Source: an uncultured Clostridia bacterium
GTDB taxonomy: Bacteria; Bacillota; Clostridia; Peptostreptococcales; Anaerovoracaceae
Length of the DNA stretch: 5,828 bases
Assembly: GCA_945788655.1 (NCBI GenBank)
Contig: CALZMV010000086.1
Location: forward strand, 1-5,828
Reading direction: 5' to 3'
The notes below the pieces were generated by a model. It searched no databases and had not been told where the DNA came from. It worked only from the letters and a program-made list of their open reading frames with translations. Position numbers and translations under genes: made by a program. The first letter of the stretch is position 1. Each line of letters opens with the position of its first letter. Shown here in pieces: positions 1 through 5,068 of the stretch.

Positions 1-25
1 TAAACCGAACTTTCGCAAAGCATTC

Positions 26-57
26 AAAGAGACCCGAAATTTTCGGGTCTCTTTTTT
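26..57 (+). terminator. Intrinsic terminator of the upstream unit
   Basis: A 13-bp stem (26-38 with 42-54, core GAGACCCGAA) closes on a 3-base loop and runs straight into six T residues at 52-57. It ends transcription coming from a gene left of the window. The window opens with TAA, which could be that gene's stop codon, but no reading frame can be checked. The stem is A-rich on one side and T-rich on the other, so it could also work weakly on the reverse strand. Confidence 0.9.
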
Positions 58-69
58 ACATATAATCAC

Positions 70-98
70 TTGCTCTAAATACGGCAAAATGGTAAAAT
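70..98 (+). promoter_or_regulatory. Sigma-A-type promoter for the nitroreductase gene
   Basis: A -35 TTGCTC (70-75) and a -10 TAAAAT (93-98) are 17 bases apart, which predicts a start near 105. It lies just after the upstream terminator and 37 bases before the start codon at 135, so the nitroreductase gene appears to be an independent unit. The -10 matches consensus at five of six bases and the -35 at three of six, so moderate strength is expected. This is inferred from sequence only. Confidence 0.6.
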
Positions 99-134
99 TA
101 GCCTATCAAAGCGATTTAGAAAGGAACAAAAAAG

Positions 135-680
135 ATGGATTTAGTTACCGGTATTAAAGAAAGAAGAAGTATTAGAAAGTTCCAGGATAAGAAGGTTCCA
201 AGAGAACTGCTGGAAGAAATAGTAAACATCTCTGCTTATGCGCCTTCATGGAAGAATACTCAGGTTGCGAGATATATGATTGTAGATGATGAGCAGAAGA
301 TAGCAGAACTAGCAAATGAAAAAGTAGCATATGGATTTGAAGGAAATGTTGCAGCGCTAAAAGGCGCAGCGGCAATATTAATTCTTACATATGTAAAGGG
401 AAGATCCGGTTATGAACGTGACGGAAGCTTTTCTACTAAGAAGGAAGACAGATGGCAGATGTTCGATGCAGGCATTGCAGCTCAGACTTTCTGTTTGGTT
501 GCCCATGAAAAGGGTTTGGGCACAGTAATTCAGGGATACTTCGATGAAGATGAAATTAGAAAGGTGGTTGAAATCCCGGAAGATCAGGAAATTGCAGCAT
601 TGATTCCTATAGGATATCCTGATATTGAGCCAGCAGCACCTCCAAGAAAAGATGCTTCAAAACTATTAACATTCAGATAA
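135..680 (+). CDS. Nitroreductase-family FMN flavoprotein
   Basis: The 181-residue product is a short nitroreductase-family protein, a fold that binds FMN and usually works as a homodimeric, cytoplasmic NAD(P)H-dependent oxidoreductase. Seen in the sequence: the N-terminal RRSIRKF (10-16), whose arginines and serine contact FMN phosphate in this family; APSWKNTQ (36-43), the usual second flavin-contacting stretch; a central helix region; GLGT (127-130); and the C-terminal PIGYPD (158-163) followed by PPRK (169-172), also typical. The length is normal for the compact subfamily. The start has AAAGG at 120-124, ten bases upstream. The gene stands alone between its own promoter and the hairpin at 738-761. 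The substrate cannot be told: members reduce nitroaromatics, quinones, flavins or enoates. The family call is firm; the specific function is unknown. Confidence 0.93.
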   Translation: MDLVTGIKERRSIRKFQDKKVPRELLEEIVNISAYAPSWKNTQVARYMIVDDEQKIAELANEKVAYGFEGNVAALKGAAAILILTYVKGRSGYERDGSFSTKKEDRWQMFDAGIAAQTFCLVAHEKGLGTVIQGYFDEDEIRKVVEIPEDQEIAALIPIGYPDIEPAAPPRKDASKLLTFR

Positions 681-699
681 AACAATTATTAAAATTAAG

Positions 700-728
700 T
701 TGCCATAAGTAAATAAACGTTATATAAT
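700..728 (+). promoter_or_regulatory. Strong promoter for the LCP gene
   Basis: TTGCCA (700-705) and a perfect TATAAT (723-728) are separated by exactly 17 bases, giving a predicted start near 735. It lies 19 bases after the nitroreductase stop codon and upstream of the hairpin at 738-761. The transcript would therefore begin almost at the base of that hairpin and carry a leader of about 85 bases before the LCP start codon. Confidence 0.75.
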
Positions 729-737
729 GAAAGCGGT

Positions 738-763
738 AAAAAGCCTTATATAAGGCTTTTTAT
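738..763 (+). terminator. Hairpin with T tract: nitroreductase terminator and possible 5' stem-loop of LCP mRNA
   Basis: AAAAAGCCTTA (738-748) can pair with TAAGGCTTTTT (751-761); realistically the two pairs nearest the turn open to form a 4-base loop. The five-T tract after GGC and the A-rich upstream arm make it a plausible two-way intrinsic terminator for the nitroreductase gene. It also lies about three bases after the predicted start of the LCP transcript, so in that RNA it would be a 5'-terminal stem-loop. Which role dominates cannot be decided from sequence. Confidence 0.65.
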
Positions 764-820
764 TGTGCAGAAATTTATATCAGATTTGATTTCTTCCAGA
801 ATCGAAAGGTTAGATGAACT

Positions 821-1996
821 ATGCGAAGCGAAAGAAAAAGAAGAGAAAAAGAAGAATTGTTAGTGCGCCAGAAGGAGAATAAAGGCAAAAACGGACATTA
901 TAGGATTATTTCTATCATATATATGCTTGCATTGTTTTTGTTTATCGGACTGATGGTATGGATGAATATTCTGCCGGTTTGTCTGCTTGTGGCAGCGCTT
1001 GTTACTTTGGGGCTGATTACAATATTTACGGTTCCGGTACTTTTCAGTGAAAAGGGAAAGCTGAAACGAAAGAAAAAAGCTCGCGTTGTTGCATGCGTTA
1101 TGATTATTGTTCTTGCAGGAATCAGTTACTATATGGCTCACACTCTTGCGTTCTTAAACAGCATAAGCGGATACATAGGGGATGTAGATACAGATAGAAA
1201 GAGCATCCAGGTCGATGTTACGGAAGAACCCTTCAACATATTGGTGAGTGGAATAGATGTAACCGGAGACATTAAGACTGTTTCAAGAAGCGATGTGAAT
1301 ATGGTTGTAACAGTTGATCCAAGAAATAAAGAAATATTATTGACATCTATACCAAGAGATTACTATATCAAACTCCCGTCAAAAAATGCCATGGACAAGC
1401 TAACTCACACAGGAAACTTTGGTGCCGAAGAAACAATTGGGGCTGTTGAAAATTTACTGGATATAGAAATAAATTACTATGTAAAAGTTAATTACTCAAC
1501 AATAACGAATATGGTGGATGCGATGGGCGGAATAGATATTGTTTCTCCGTATTCCTTTGATACTCACGGAATGTCTGTCTACTATCACTTTGACGAAGGG
1601 CCTATCCATCTTGACGGAAGCCATGCACTTGCATACTGCAGAGAAAGAAAGTCGTGGGTAGACGGAGATATGCGCAGGAACGAAAACCAGCAGCTTGTTT
1701 TAGAGGCTATGATTAAAAAGGCAACAAAAGGATCAACCATTCTGTTCAAATATGGAAATATTCTGGATTCAATAAAGGGAACTATTGAAACTGATATGAA
1801 AAAAAGTGACATGACCGATCTTGTAAAGATGCAGTTAAAAGACATGGCATCGTGGAATATAAGCAAACAGGCAGTAAAAGGAACACCACAGATGGCGTAC
1901 TGTTATTCTCTTGGTGCCGAAGCGTCGGTAGTAGCCAGAGATGATGCTAGCGTCAAGGCAGCATTTAAGGAGATTGAAAGAGTAATGACCATATAG
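821..1996 (+). CDS. LytR-CpsA-Psr (LCP) family membrane protein, cell-wall polymer ligase
   Basis: The 391-residue protein belongs to the LCP family, membrane enzymes that transfer undecaprenyl-phosphate-linked glycopolymers such as teichoic acid or capsule onto peptidoglycan outside the cell. It has a very basic cytoplasmic N-terminus (1-28), three predicted hydrophobic spans (about 28-48, 50-74 and 87-105) with a lysine/arginine loop between spans two and three, then an extracellular LCP domain (about 138-300). Family motifs are all present: NILVSGID (139-146), SRSD (155-158), SIPRD (176-180), DAMGGIDI (233-240), DGSHALAY (265-272), RER (274-276) and DMRRNENQQ (283-291). The arginines and aspartates in these motifs bind the polyprenyl pyrophosphate and metal in characterised homologues. 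The start at 821 is chosen for GAAAGG at 804-809, 11 bases upstream. No clear terminator follows. The polymer attached cannot be told. Confidence 0.93.
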   Translation: MRSERKRREKEELLVRQKENKGKNGHYRIISIIYMLALFLFIGLMVWMNILPVCLLVAALVTLGLITIFTVPVLFSEKGKLKRKKKARVVACVMIIVLAGISYYMAHTLAFLNSISGYIGDVDTDRKSIQVDVTEEPFNILVSGIDVTGDIKTVSRSDVNMVVTVDPRNKEILLTSIPRDYYIKLPSKNAMDKLTHTGNFGAEETIGAVENLLDIEINYYVKVNYSTITNMVDAMGGIDIVSPYSFDTHGMSVYYHFDEGPIHLDGSHALAYCRERKSWVDGDMRRNENQQLVLEAMIKKATKGSTILFKYGNILDSIKGTIETDMKKSDMTDLVKMQLKDMASWNISKQAVKGTPQMAYCYSLGAEASVVARDDASVKAAFKEIERVMTI

Positions 1997-2012
1997 TGAT
2001 GGCCATATAATG
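1985..2012 (+). repeat. Two-copy 14-bp tandem repeat across the LCP stop codon
   Basis: ATGACCATATAGTG (1985-1998) is followed directly by ATGGCCATATAATG (1999-2012), with 12 of 14 bases identical. The LCP stop codon TAG (1994-1996) lies in the first copy. The second copy is non-coding and contains the palindrome ATGGCCAT. A small duplication of the gene's 3' end is the simplest reading. Confidence 0.6.
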
Positions 2013-2029
2013 TGTAAATATTAATAATT

Positions 2030-2051
2030 AGAAAGTATTTTTGAAAAAGCT
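2030..2051 (+). promoter_or_regulatory. UP element upstream of the rpmG operon promoter
   Basis: Aligned to the published 22-base full UP-element consensus (nnAAAWWTWTTTTnnnAAAnnn), this stretch matches 12 of the 14 specified positions, including AAA at 2032-2034, TTTT at 2039-2042 and AAA at 2046-2048. It occupies -59 to -38 relative to a start at 2089, the position where the alpha-subunit C-terminal domains bind. Such elements are typical of rRNA and ribosomal protein promoters. Confidence 0.65.
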
Positions 2052-2053
2052 TG

Positions 2054-2082
2054 TTGACATTGACAAAGTGCTGATTTATAAT
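2054..2082 (+). promoter_or_regulatory. Consensus sigma-A-type promoter of the rpmG-secE-nusG-rplKAJL operon
   Basis: A perfect -35 TTGACA (2054-2059) and a perfect -10 TATAAT (2077-2082) are spaced by exactly 17 bases. A second TTGACA overlaps the spacer at 2060-2065 but would give only 11 bases of spacing. The predicted start is one of the two G residues at 2088-2089. Initiation with GTP fits the known Firmicute pattern in which GTP-initiating rRNA promoters respond to nucleotide pools during the stringent response; that regulatory link is inference here. The leader to rpmG is about 72 bases. Confidence 0.9.
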
Positions 2083-2160
2083 AAATAGGCGACTTTATGA
2101 TTATCAAGCGAAAAAAGCTTATGAAAGCTTTGAAATTTCAAGTAAAACGGAGGAATCGAC

Positions 2161-2310
2161 ATGAGAGTAAAAGTAACACTGGCATGCACAGAATGCAAGC
2201 AGAGAAATTACAATACGATGAAAAACAAGAAGAATGATCCAGATCGTATTGAAATGAACAAATATTGCAGATTCTGCAAGAAACATACTACTCACAAGGA
2301 AACAAAATAA
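2161..2310 (+). CDS. rpmG: 50S ribosomal protein bL33 (zinc-binding form)
   Basis: This 49-residue gene encodes bL33, a small protein of the large ribosomal subunit near the E site. The product begins MRVKVTLACTEC and carries four cysteines in two CxxC pairs (9 and 12, 36 and 39), which makes it the zinc-ribbon, cysteine-containing form; many bacteria also keep a cysteine-free paralogue for zinc starvation. The C-terminal CRFCKKHTTHKETK is typical of Firmicute L33. A strong GGAGG at 2149-2153, seven bases upstream, fixes the start. It is the first gene of the operon, directly after the consensus promoter, and secE follows after only 17 bases. The rpmG-secE-nusG order is the common Firmicute arrangement. 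Confidence 0.96.
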   Translation: MRVKVTLACTECKQRNYNTMKNKKNDPDRIEMNKYCRFCKKHTTHKETK

Positions 2311-2327
2311 TTAAGGAGTGATTTAGT

Positions 2328-2543
2328 ATGGCAAAAGAAAAAGGAAAAAAGACTGGTTTCGGTGATTATTACAAGGGAATTAAAACCGAAATGAAGAAGG
2401 TTGTTTGGCCTACTAAGAAGGAAGTTGCATCTTATACAGCCGTTGTTATTGCAACTTGTGCGATTTTCGCACTTGGATTTTGGTTAATAGATACAGGTGT
2501 TTTAGCCGCTCTTAAAGGTATTTTGGGAGTACAATTAGGTTAA
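2328..2543 (+). CDS. secE: Preprotein translocase subunit SecE
   Basis: The 71-residue product is the small SecE subunit, which clamps SecY in the SecYEG protein-export channel of the cytoplasmic membrane. It is the short single-span form usual in Gram-positive bacteria, compared with three spans in E. coli. A lysine-rich N-terminus (1-9) leads into an amphipathic surface helix and the conserved EMKKVVWPTKKEV (21-33), followed by one membrane span (about 34-54) and a short tail. AAGGAG at 2313-2318, nine bases upstream, supports the start. It sits between rpmG and nusG, its usual position. The 63-base gap to nusG holds inverted repeats but no evident promoter. Confidence 0.96.
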   Translation: MAKEKGKKTGFGDYYKGIKTEMKKVVWPTKKEVASYTAVVIATCAIFALGFWLIDTGVLAALKGILGVQLG

Positions 2544-2606
2544 AGTTCGAAGCTGAATAGTGTTCGAATATACTTCAACATAATTTGAAAAGAGAAGGTA
2601 CAAAAA

Positions 2607-3182
2607 ATGTCTGATATTGAAAACAAAGGCGTATCCCCGTTAGAGGGTGAAGGCATCAGAGGTGACGGCAAAGCAAAATGGTATGTTGTTCACACTTATT
2701 CTGGCCACGAAAACAAAGTTAAAGTTAATATCGAAAAGATGGTTGAGAACCGCGGAATGCAGGATTTAATTATCGACATTGTTGTGCCGACGGAAGACAG
2801 AGTTGAAATAAAAGATGGTCAGAAAAAAGTAAAGACCAAAAAGATATTTCCGGGTTATGTAATCATAAAGATGGTTGTAACAAACGAATCTTGGTATCTG
2901 GTACGTAACACTCAGGGTGTTACGGGGTTTGTAGGACATGGTTCAGAACCTATTCCTCTAACGGATGAAGAAGTTGCCAGAATGGGAATAGAAAAGGTTT
3001 ACATCGATCTGGATGTGGAAGTCGGAGAGACAGTGCGTGTAATCAACGGTCCTTTCGAAAGCTTTATGGGCGTAGTAGAAGAGATAAACAAAGAGAAACA
3101 GGTACTGAGAGTAAAGGTTTCCATGTTTGGTAGAGATACACCTGTTGAACTTGAATTCAGTCAGGTGGACAAACTTAGCTAG
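2607..3182 (+). CDS. nusG: Transcription termination/antitermination factor NusG
   Basis: The 191-residue product is NusG, which binds the RNA polymerase clamp and, depending on species, modulates pausing, Rho termination and coupling to ribosomes. The NGN domain starts at about residue 23 with KWYVVHTYSGHENKV (24-38) and includes FPGYVIIKM (81-89) and VRNTQGVTGFVG (99-110). The C-terminal KOW domain covers about 138-191, with VGETVRVINGPFESFMG (139-155). The first 22 residues are a polar, glycine/glutamate-rich extension before the usual core. The start rests on GAAGG at 2594-2598, eight bases upstream; no in-frame ATG lies between it and the core. The gene follows secE and precedes rplK, as expected. 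A 6-bp hairpin overlaps its stop codon. Confidence 0.96.
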   Translation: MSDIENKGVSPLEGEGIRGDGKAKWYVVHTYSGHENKVKVNIEKMVENRGMQDLIIDIVVPTEDRVEIKDGQKKVKTKKIFPGYVIIKMVVTNESWYLVRNTQGVTGFVGHGSEPIPLTDEEVARMGIEKVYIDLDVEVGETVRVINGPFESFMGVVEEINKEKQVLRVKVSMFGRDTPVELEFSQVDKLS

Positions 3183-3195
3183 AGTTTGACTCTAG
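3179..3195 (+). promoter_or_regulatory. Hairpin between nusG and rplK, possible translational operator
   Basis: CTAGAG (3179-3184) and CTCTAG (3190-3195) form a 6-bp stem with loop TTTGA, overlapping the nusG stop codon and ending 11 bases before the rplK ribosome binding site. No T tract follows, so it is not an intrinsic terminator. The downstream TAGA/TCTA pair (3193-3196 with 3200-3203) offers a competing fold. In E. coli, L1 represses translation at the rplK leader; whether this hairpin does that is inference only. Confidence 0.3.
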
Positions 3196-3222
3196 AAAAT
3201 CTATAGAAAGGAGAGAAAAGGA

Positions 3223-3648
3223 ATGGCAAAGAAGGTTGAAGGTTTTATTAAACTTCAGATTCCTGCAGGTAATGCAAATCCAGCACCTCCAGTTGGTCCA
3301 GCTTTAGGTCAGAAGGGTGTTAACATCATGGATTTCTGTAAGCAGTTCAATGCTAGAACACAGGAACAGAAGGGTATGATTATCCCTGTAGTAATCACAG
3401 TTTATTCTGACAGATCCTTTACATTTATCTGTAAGACACCTCCAGCAGCAGTTCTTCTTAAGAAAGCAGCAGGCTTAGACACAGCGTCTGGCGAACCAAA
3501 CAAAAAGAAAGTTGCTACTATTACAAGAGCTCAGGCTGAAGAAATTGCAAAGACTAAGATGCCGGACTTAAATGCCGCAAGCTTAGAAGCCGCTACAGAA
3601 ATGATCAAGGGTACTGCTAGAAGTATGGGTATCGTTGTAGAAGATTAA
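3223..3648 (+). CDS. rplK: 50S ribosomal protein uL11
   Basis: The 141-residue product is uL11, which binds the GTPase-associated centre of 23S rRNA, forms the base of the L7/L12 stalk, and is needed for RelA-type sensing of uncharged tRNA. The N-terminal domain shows LQIPAGNANPAPPVGPALGQ (11-30), the proline-rich segment targeted by thiopeptide antibiotics in other bacteria. The RNA-binding C-terminal domain (about 72-141) contains KTPPAAVLLKKAAG (71-84) and ends GTARSMGI (130-137). The length is the family norm. AAAGGAG at 3207-3213, nine bases upstream, supports the start. It is the first of the paired rplK-rplA genes; the gap to rplA is 48 bases. Confidence 0.98.
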   Translation: MAKKVEGFIKLQIPAGNANPAPPVGPALGQKGVNIMDFCKQFNARTQEQKGMIIPVVITVYSDRSFTFICKTPPAAVLLKKAAGLDTASGEPNKKKVATITRAQAEEIAKTKMPDLNAASLEAATEMIKGTARSMGIVVED

Positions 3649-3696
3649 TTTAAGATGGGAGACTTAACAGTCGATTGAACCACAAGGAGGTAAAGA

Positions 3697-4395
3697 ATGC
3701 CTAAGAGAGGTAAAAATTACAAGGCTGCAGTTGCAAGCTTTGACAAGACAGCTTTACATGAAGTAGACGAAGCATTAAAGATTGCCGTTGAAGCTTCAAA
3801 AGCAAAATTTGACGAAACAGTTGAAGTACACATTAAGCTTGGCGTAGACGGAAGACACGCTGACCAGCAGGTTAGAGGTGCAATCGTTCTTCCTCACGGA
3901 ACAGGTAAGACAAAGAAGGTTCTTGTATTCGCAAAAGGACCAAAGGCAGCAGAAGCTGAAGCAGCTGGTGCTGACTATGTAGGTGCTGAAGAACTGGCTC
4001 AGAAGATTCAGACTGAAAACTGGTTTGACTTCGATGTTGTAGTAGCAACTCCAGATATGATGGGTGTTGTTGGTAGATTAGGTAAGATTTTAGGACCTAA
4101 GGGATTAATGCCAAACCCTAAATCAGGTACAGTTACTATGGACGTAACAAAGGCTCTTCAGGAAATCAAGGCTGGTAAAGTTGAATACAGACTTGACAAG
4201 ACAAACATTATCCACACACCAATCGGAAAGGTTTCCTTTGGTGCGGAAAAGTTAACTGACAACTTCAATGCTCTTCTTGAAGCAGTTGTTAAGGCTAAGC
4301 CAGCAGCAGCTAAGGGACAGTACTTAAGAAGTGTAACAGTAGCTTCAACAATGGGTCCTGGAGTTAAGGTAAACCCTGCAATTATCCAGTTCTAA
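3697..4395 (+). CDS. rplA: 50S ribosomal protein uL1
   Basis: The 232-residue product is uL1, the mobile stalk protein that binds 23S rRNA helices 76-78 and helps move deacylated tRNA out of the E site. In several bacteria and archaea it also represses its own mRNA. Visible signatures: HGTGKTKKVLVFAKG (67-81); the family signature around GRLGKILGPKGLMPNPKSG (126-144); and ASTMGPGVKVNP (216-227) at the C-terminal RNA-binding half. The length is normal. An ideal AAGGAGG at 3684-3690, six bases upstream, predicts very efficient initiation. It follows rplK. The L10-responsive leader begins within about seven bases of its stop codon, so rplA transcripts read into that leader. Confidence 0.98.
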   Translation: MPKRGKNYKAAVASFDKTALHEVDEALKIAVEASKAKFDETVEVHIKLGVDGRHADQQVRGAIVLPHGTGKTKKVLVFAKGPKAAEAEAAGADYVGAEELAQKIQTENWFDFDVVVATPDMMGVVGRLGKILGPKGLMPNPKSGTVTMDVTKALQEIKAGKVEYRLDKTNIIHTPIGKVSFGAEKLTDNFNALLEAVVKAKPAAAKGQYLRSVTVASTMGPGVKVNPAIIQF

Positions 4396-4401
4396 TTAAA
4401 G

Positions 4402-4522
4402 ATTGACCTATTGCAAGTAAATTAGAAATTTAACCGTAGACAGCGGGTGCGAAAGCTTAATTTCCCGCCGAGGTACAATATAAAATATTGACCTCGCCTG
4501 CCTATGTAGACGAGGTTTTTTT
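4402..4522 (+). promoter_or_regulatory. Ribosomal protein L10 leader with transcription attenuator
   Basis: The stretch CCGTAGACAGCGGG (4434-4447) followed by CCCGCCGAGG (4464-4473) is the recognisable core of the L10 leader RNA. GCGGG (4443-4447) pairs with CCCGC (4464-4468), and inside it GC-GAAA-GC (4449-4456) makes a GNRA tetraloop. Three competing helices follow. P1: ATTGACCT (4402-4409) with AGGTaCAAT (4471-4479, A4475 bulged). Antiterminator: CGAGGTaCAATAT (4469-4481) with ATATTGACCTCG (4485-4496). Terminator: ACCTCG plus CTGC (4491-4501) with GTAG plus CGAGGT (4506-4516). In the known mechanism, L10-(L12)n binding stabilises the core and P1, blocks the antiterminator and lets the terminator form. 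The leader thus limits rplJL when stalk proteins are in excess. Confidence 0.92.
4491..4522 (+). terminator. L10-controlled attenuator terminator before rplJ
   Basis: ACCTCG (4491-4496) pairs with CGAGGT (4511-4516). After a C/A mismatch, CTGC (4498-4501) pairs with GTAG (4506-4509, one G-U) around a CTAT loop. Seven T residues (4516-4522) follow. Its upstream arm is also the downstream arm of the antiterminator hairpin, so the two are mutually exclusive. It lies 51 bases before the rplJ start codon. Confidence 0.9.
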
Positions 4523-4573
4523 ATGGAGTACCAATTCTGCTCTCTAAAAAGAGCAAGAAAGGAGAAAAAGTAT

Positions 4574-5068
4574 ATGTCATTAGAAGCACAGAAAGCAAAA
4601 CAGATTATTATTGACGAAATCAAAGGTAAATTAGACGGAGCTCAGTCAGCAGTTGTTATCGACTACATGGGTATCTCTGTTGCAGAAGCAGACGCTATGA
4701 GAAAGAAACTTCGTGAAGCAAATGTAGACTACACAGTTTACAAGAACACTCTTGTAAAGAGAGCTATCGAAGGAACTGAATTTGCAGGACTTGCAGAAGT
4801 TCTTGAAGGACCAAGCGCAATCGCTATTTCTAAGGATGATGCGACTGCACCAGCAAGAGTTCTTAACGAAGTAATCAAAGAATATAAGAAAATGGAATTC
4901 AAAGCAGGTGTTGTAGAAGGAAACTTCATGGATAAGAATGCTATCCAGGCTGTAGCTGACATTCCATCAAGAGATGTTCTTATTGCTAAGTTTATGGGTT
5001 CAATCCAGTCACCAATCGGCAAGGCTGTAAGAACATTCCAGGCAATCGCAGACGCAAAAGCTGAATAA
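4574..5068 (+). CDS. rplJ: 50S ribosomal protein uL10
   Basis: The 164-residue product is uL10, which anchors L7/L12 dimers to the ribosome and binds 23S rRNA next to uL11. It begins MSLEAQKAKQ; family features are VVIDYMGISVAEADAMRKKL (27-46), VYKNTLVKRA (55-64) and LEGPSAIA (77-84). The C-terminal helix (about 132-164) that carries the L7/L12 dimers follows IPSRDVLIAKFMGSI (130-144). The start at 4574 is preferred because AAAGGAG lies at 4558-4564, nine bases upstream, and the protein then has normal length. An in-frame ATG at 4523, touching the attenuator's T tract, would add 17 basic residues and is judged unlikely. Expression is probably set by feedback through the leader upstream. The gap to rplL is 72 bases. 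Confidence 0.97.
   Translation: MSLEAQKAKQIIIDEIKGKLDGAQSAVVIDYMGISVAEADAMRKKLREANVDYTVYKNTLVKRAIEGTEFAGLAEVLEGPSAIAISKDDATAPARVLNEVIKEYKKMEFKAGVVEGNFMDKNAIQAVADIPSRDVLIAKFMGSIQSPIGKAVRTFQAIADAKAE

Noticed and set aside
814..880. Alternative ATG at 814 just before the LCP start
   Set aside because: It is in a different frame, lies only four bases after GAAAGG, and opens a frame of about 22 codons. The ATG at 821 has better spacing and yields the full LCP protein.
860..1866. Two 93-codon open frames on the - strand inside the LCP gene
   Set aside because: Both are fully antisense to a gene with intact family motifs and show no recognisable domain or initiation signals.
2111..2141. AAGCTT repeats and a TTGAAATTTCAA palindrome in the rpmG leader
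   Set aside because: The stems are short, AT-rich and mutually exclusive, with no T tract and no match to a known regulator. AAGCTT is itself palindromic, so apparent pairing is easy to get by chance.
3661..3672. GACT-TAAC-AGTC hairpin in the rplK-rplA spacer as an L1 operator
   Set aside because: A 4-bp stem is too weak to support a claim, and no L1-type asymmetric internal loop could be drawn around it.
4403..4431. TTGACC as the -35 of a separate rplJ promoter
   Set aside because: No -10 lies at a suitable distance. These bases are better explained as the 5' strand of the P1 helix in the L10 leader, and a start downstream would remove that strand.
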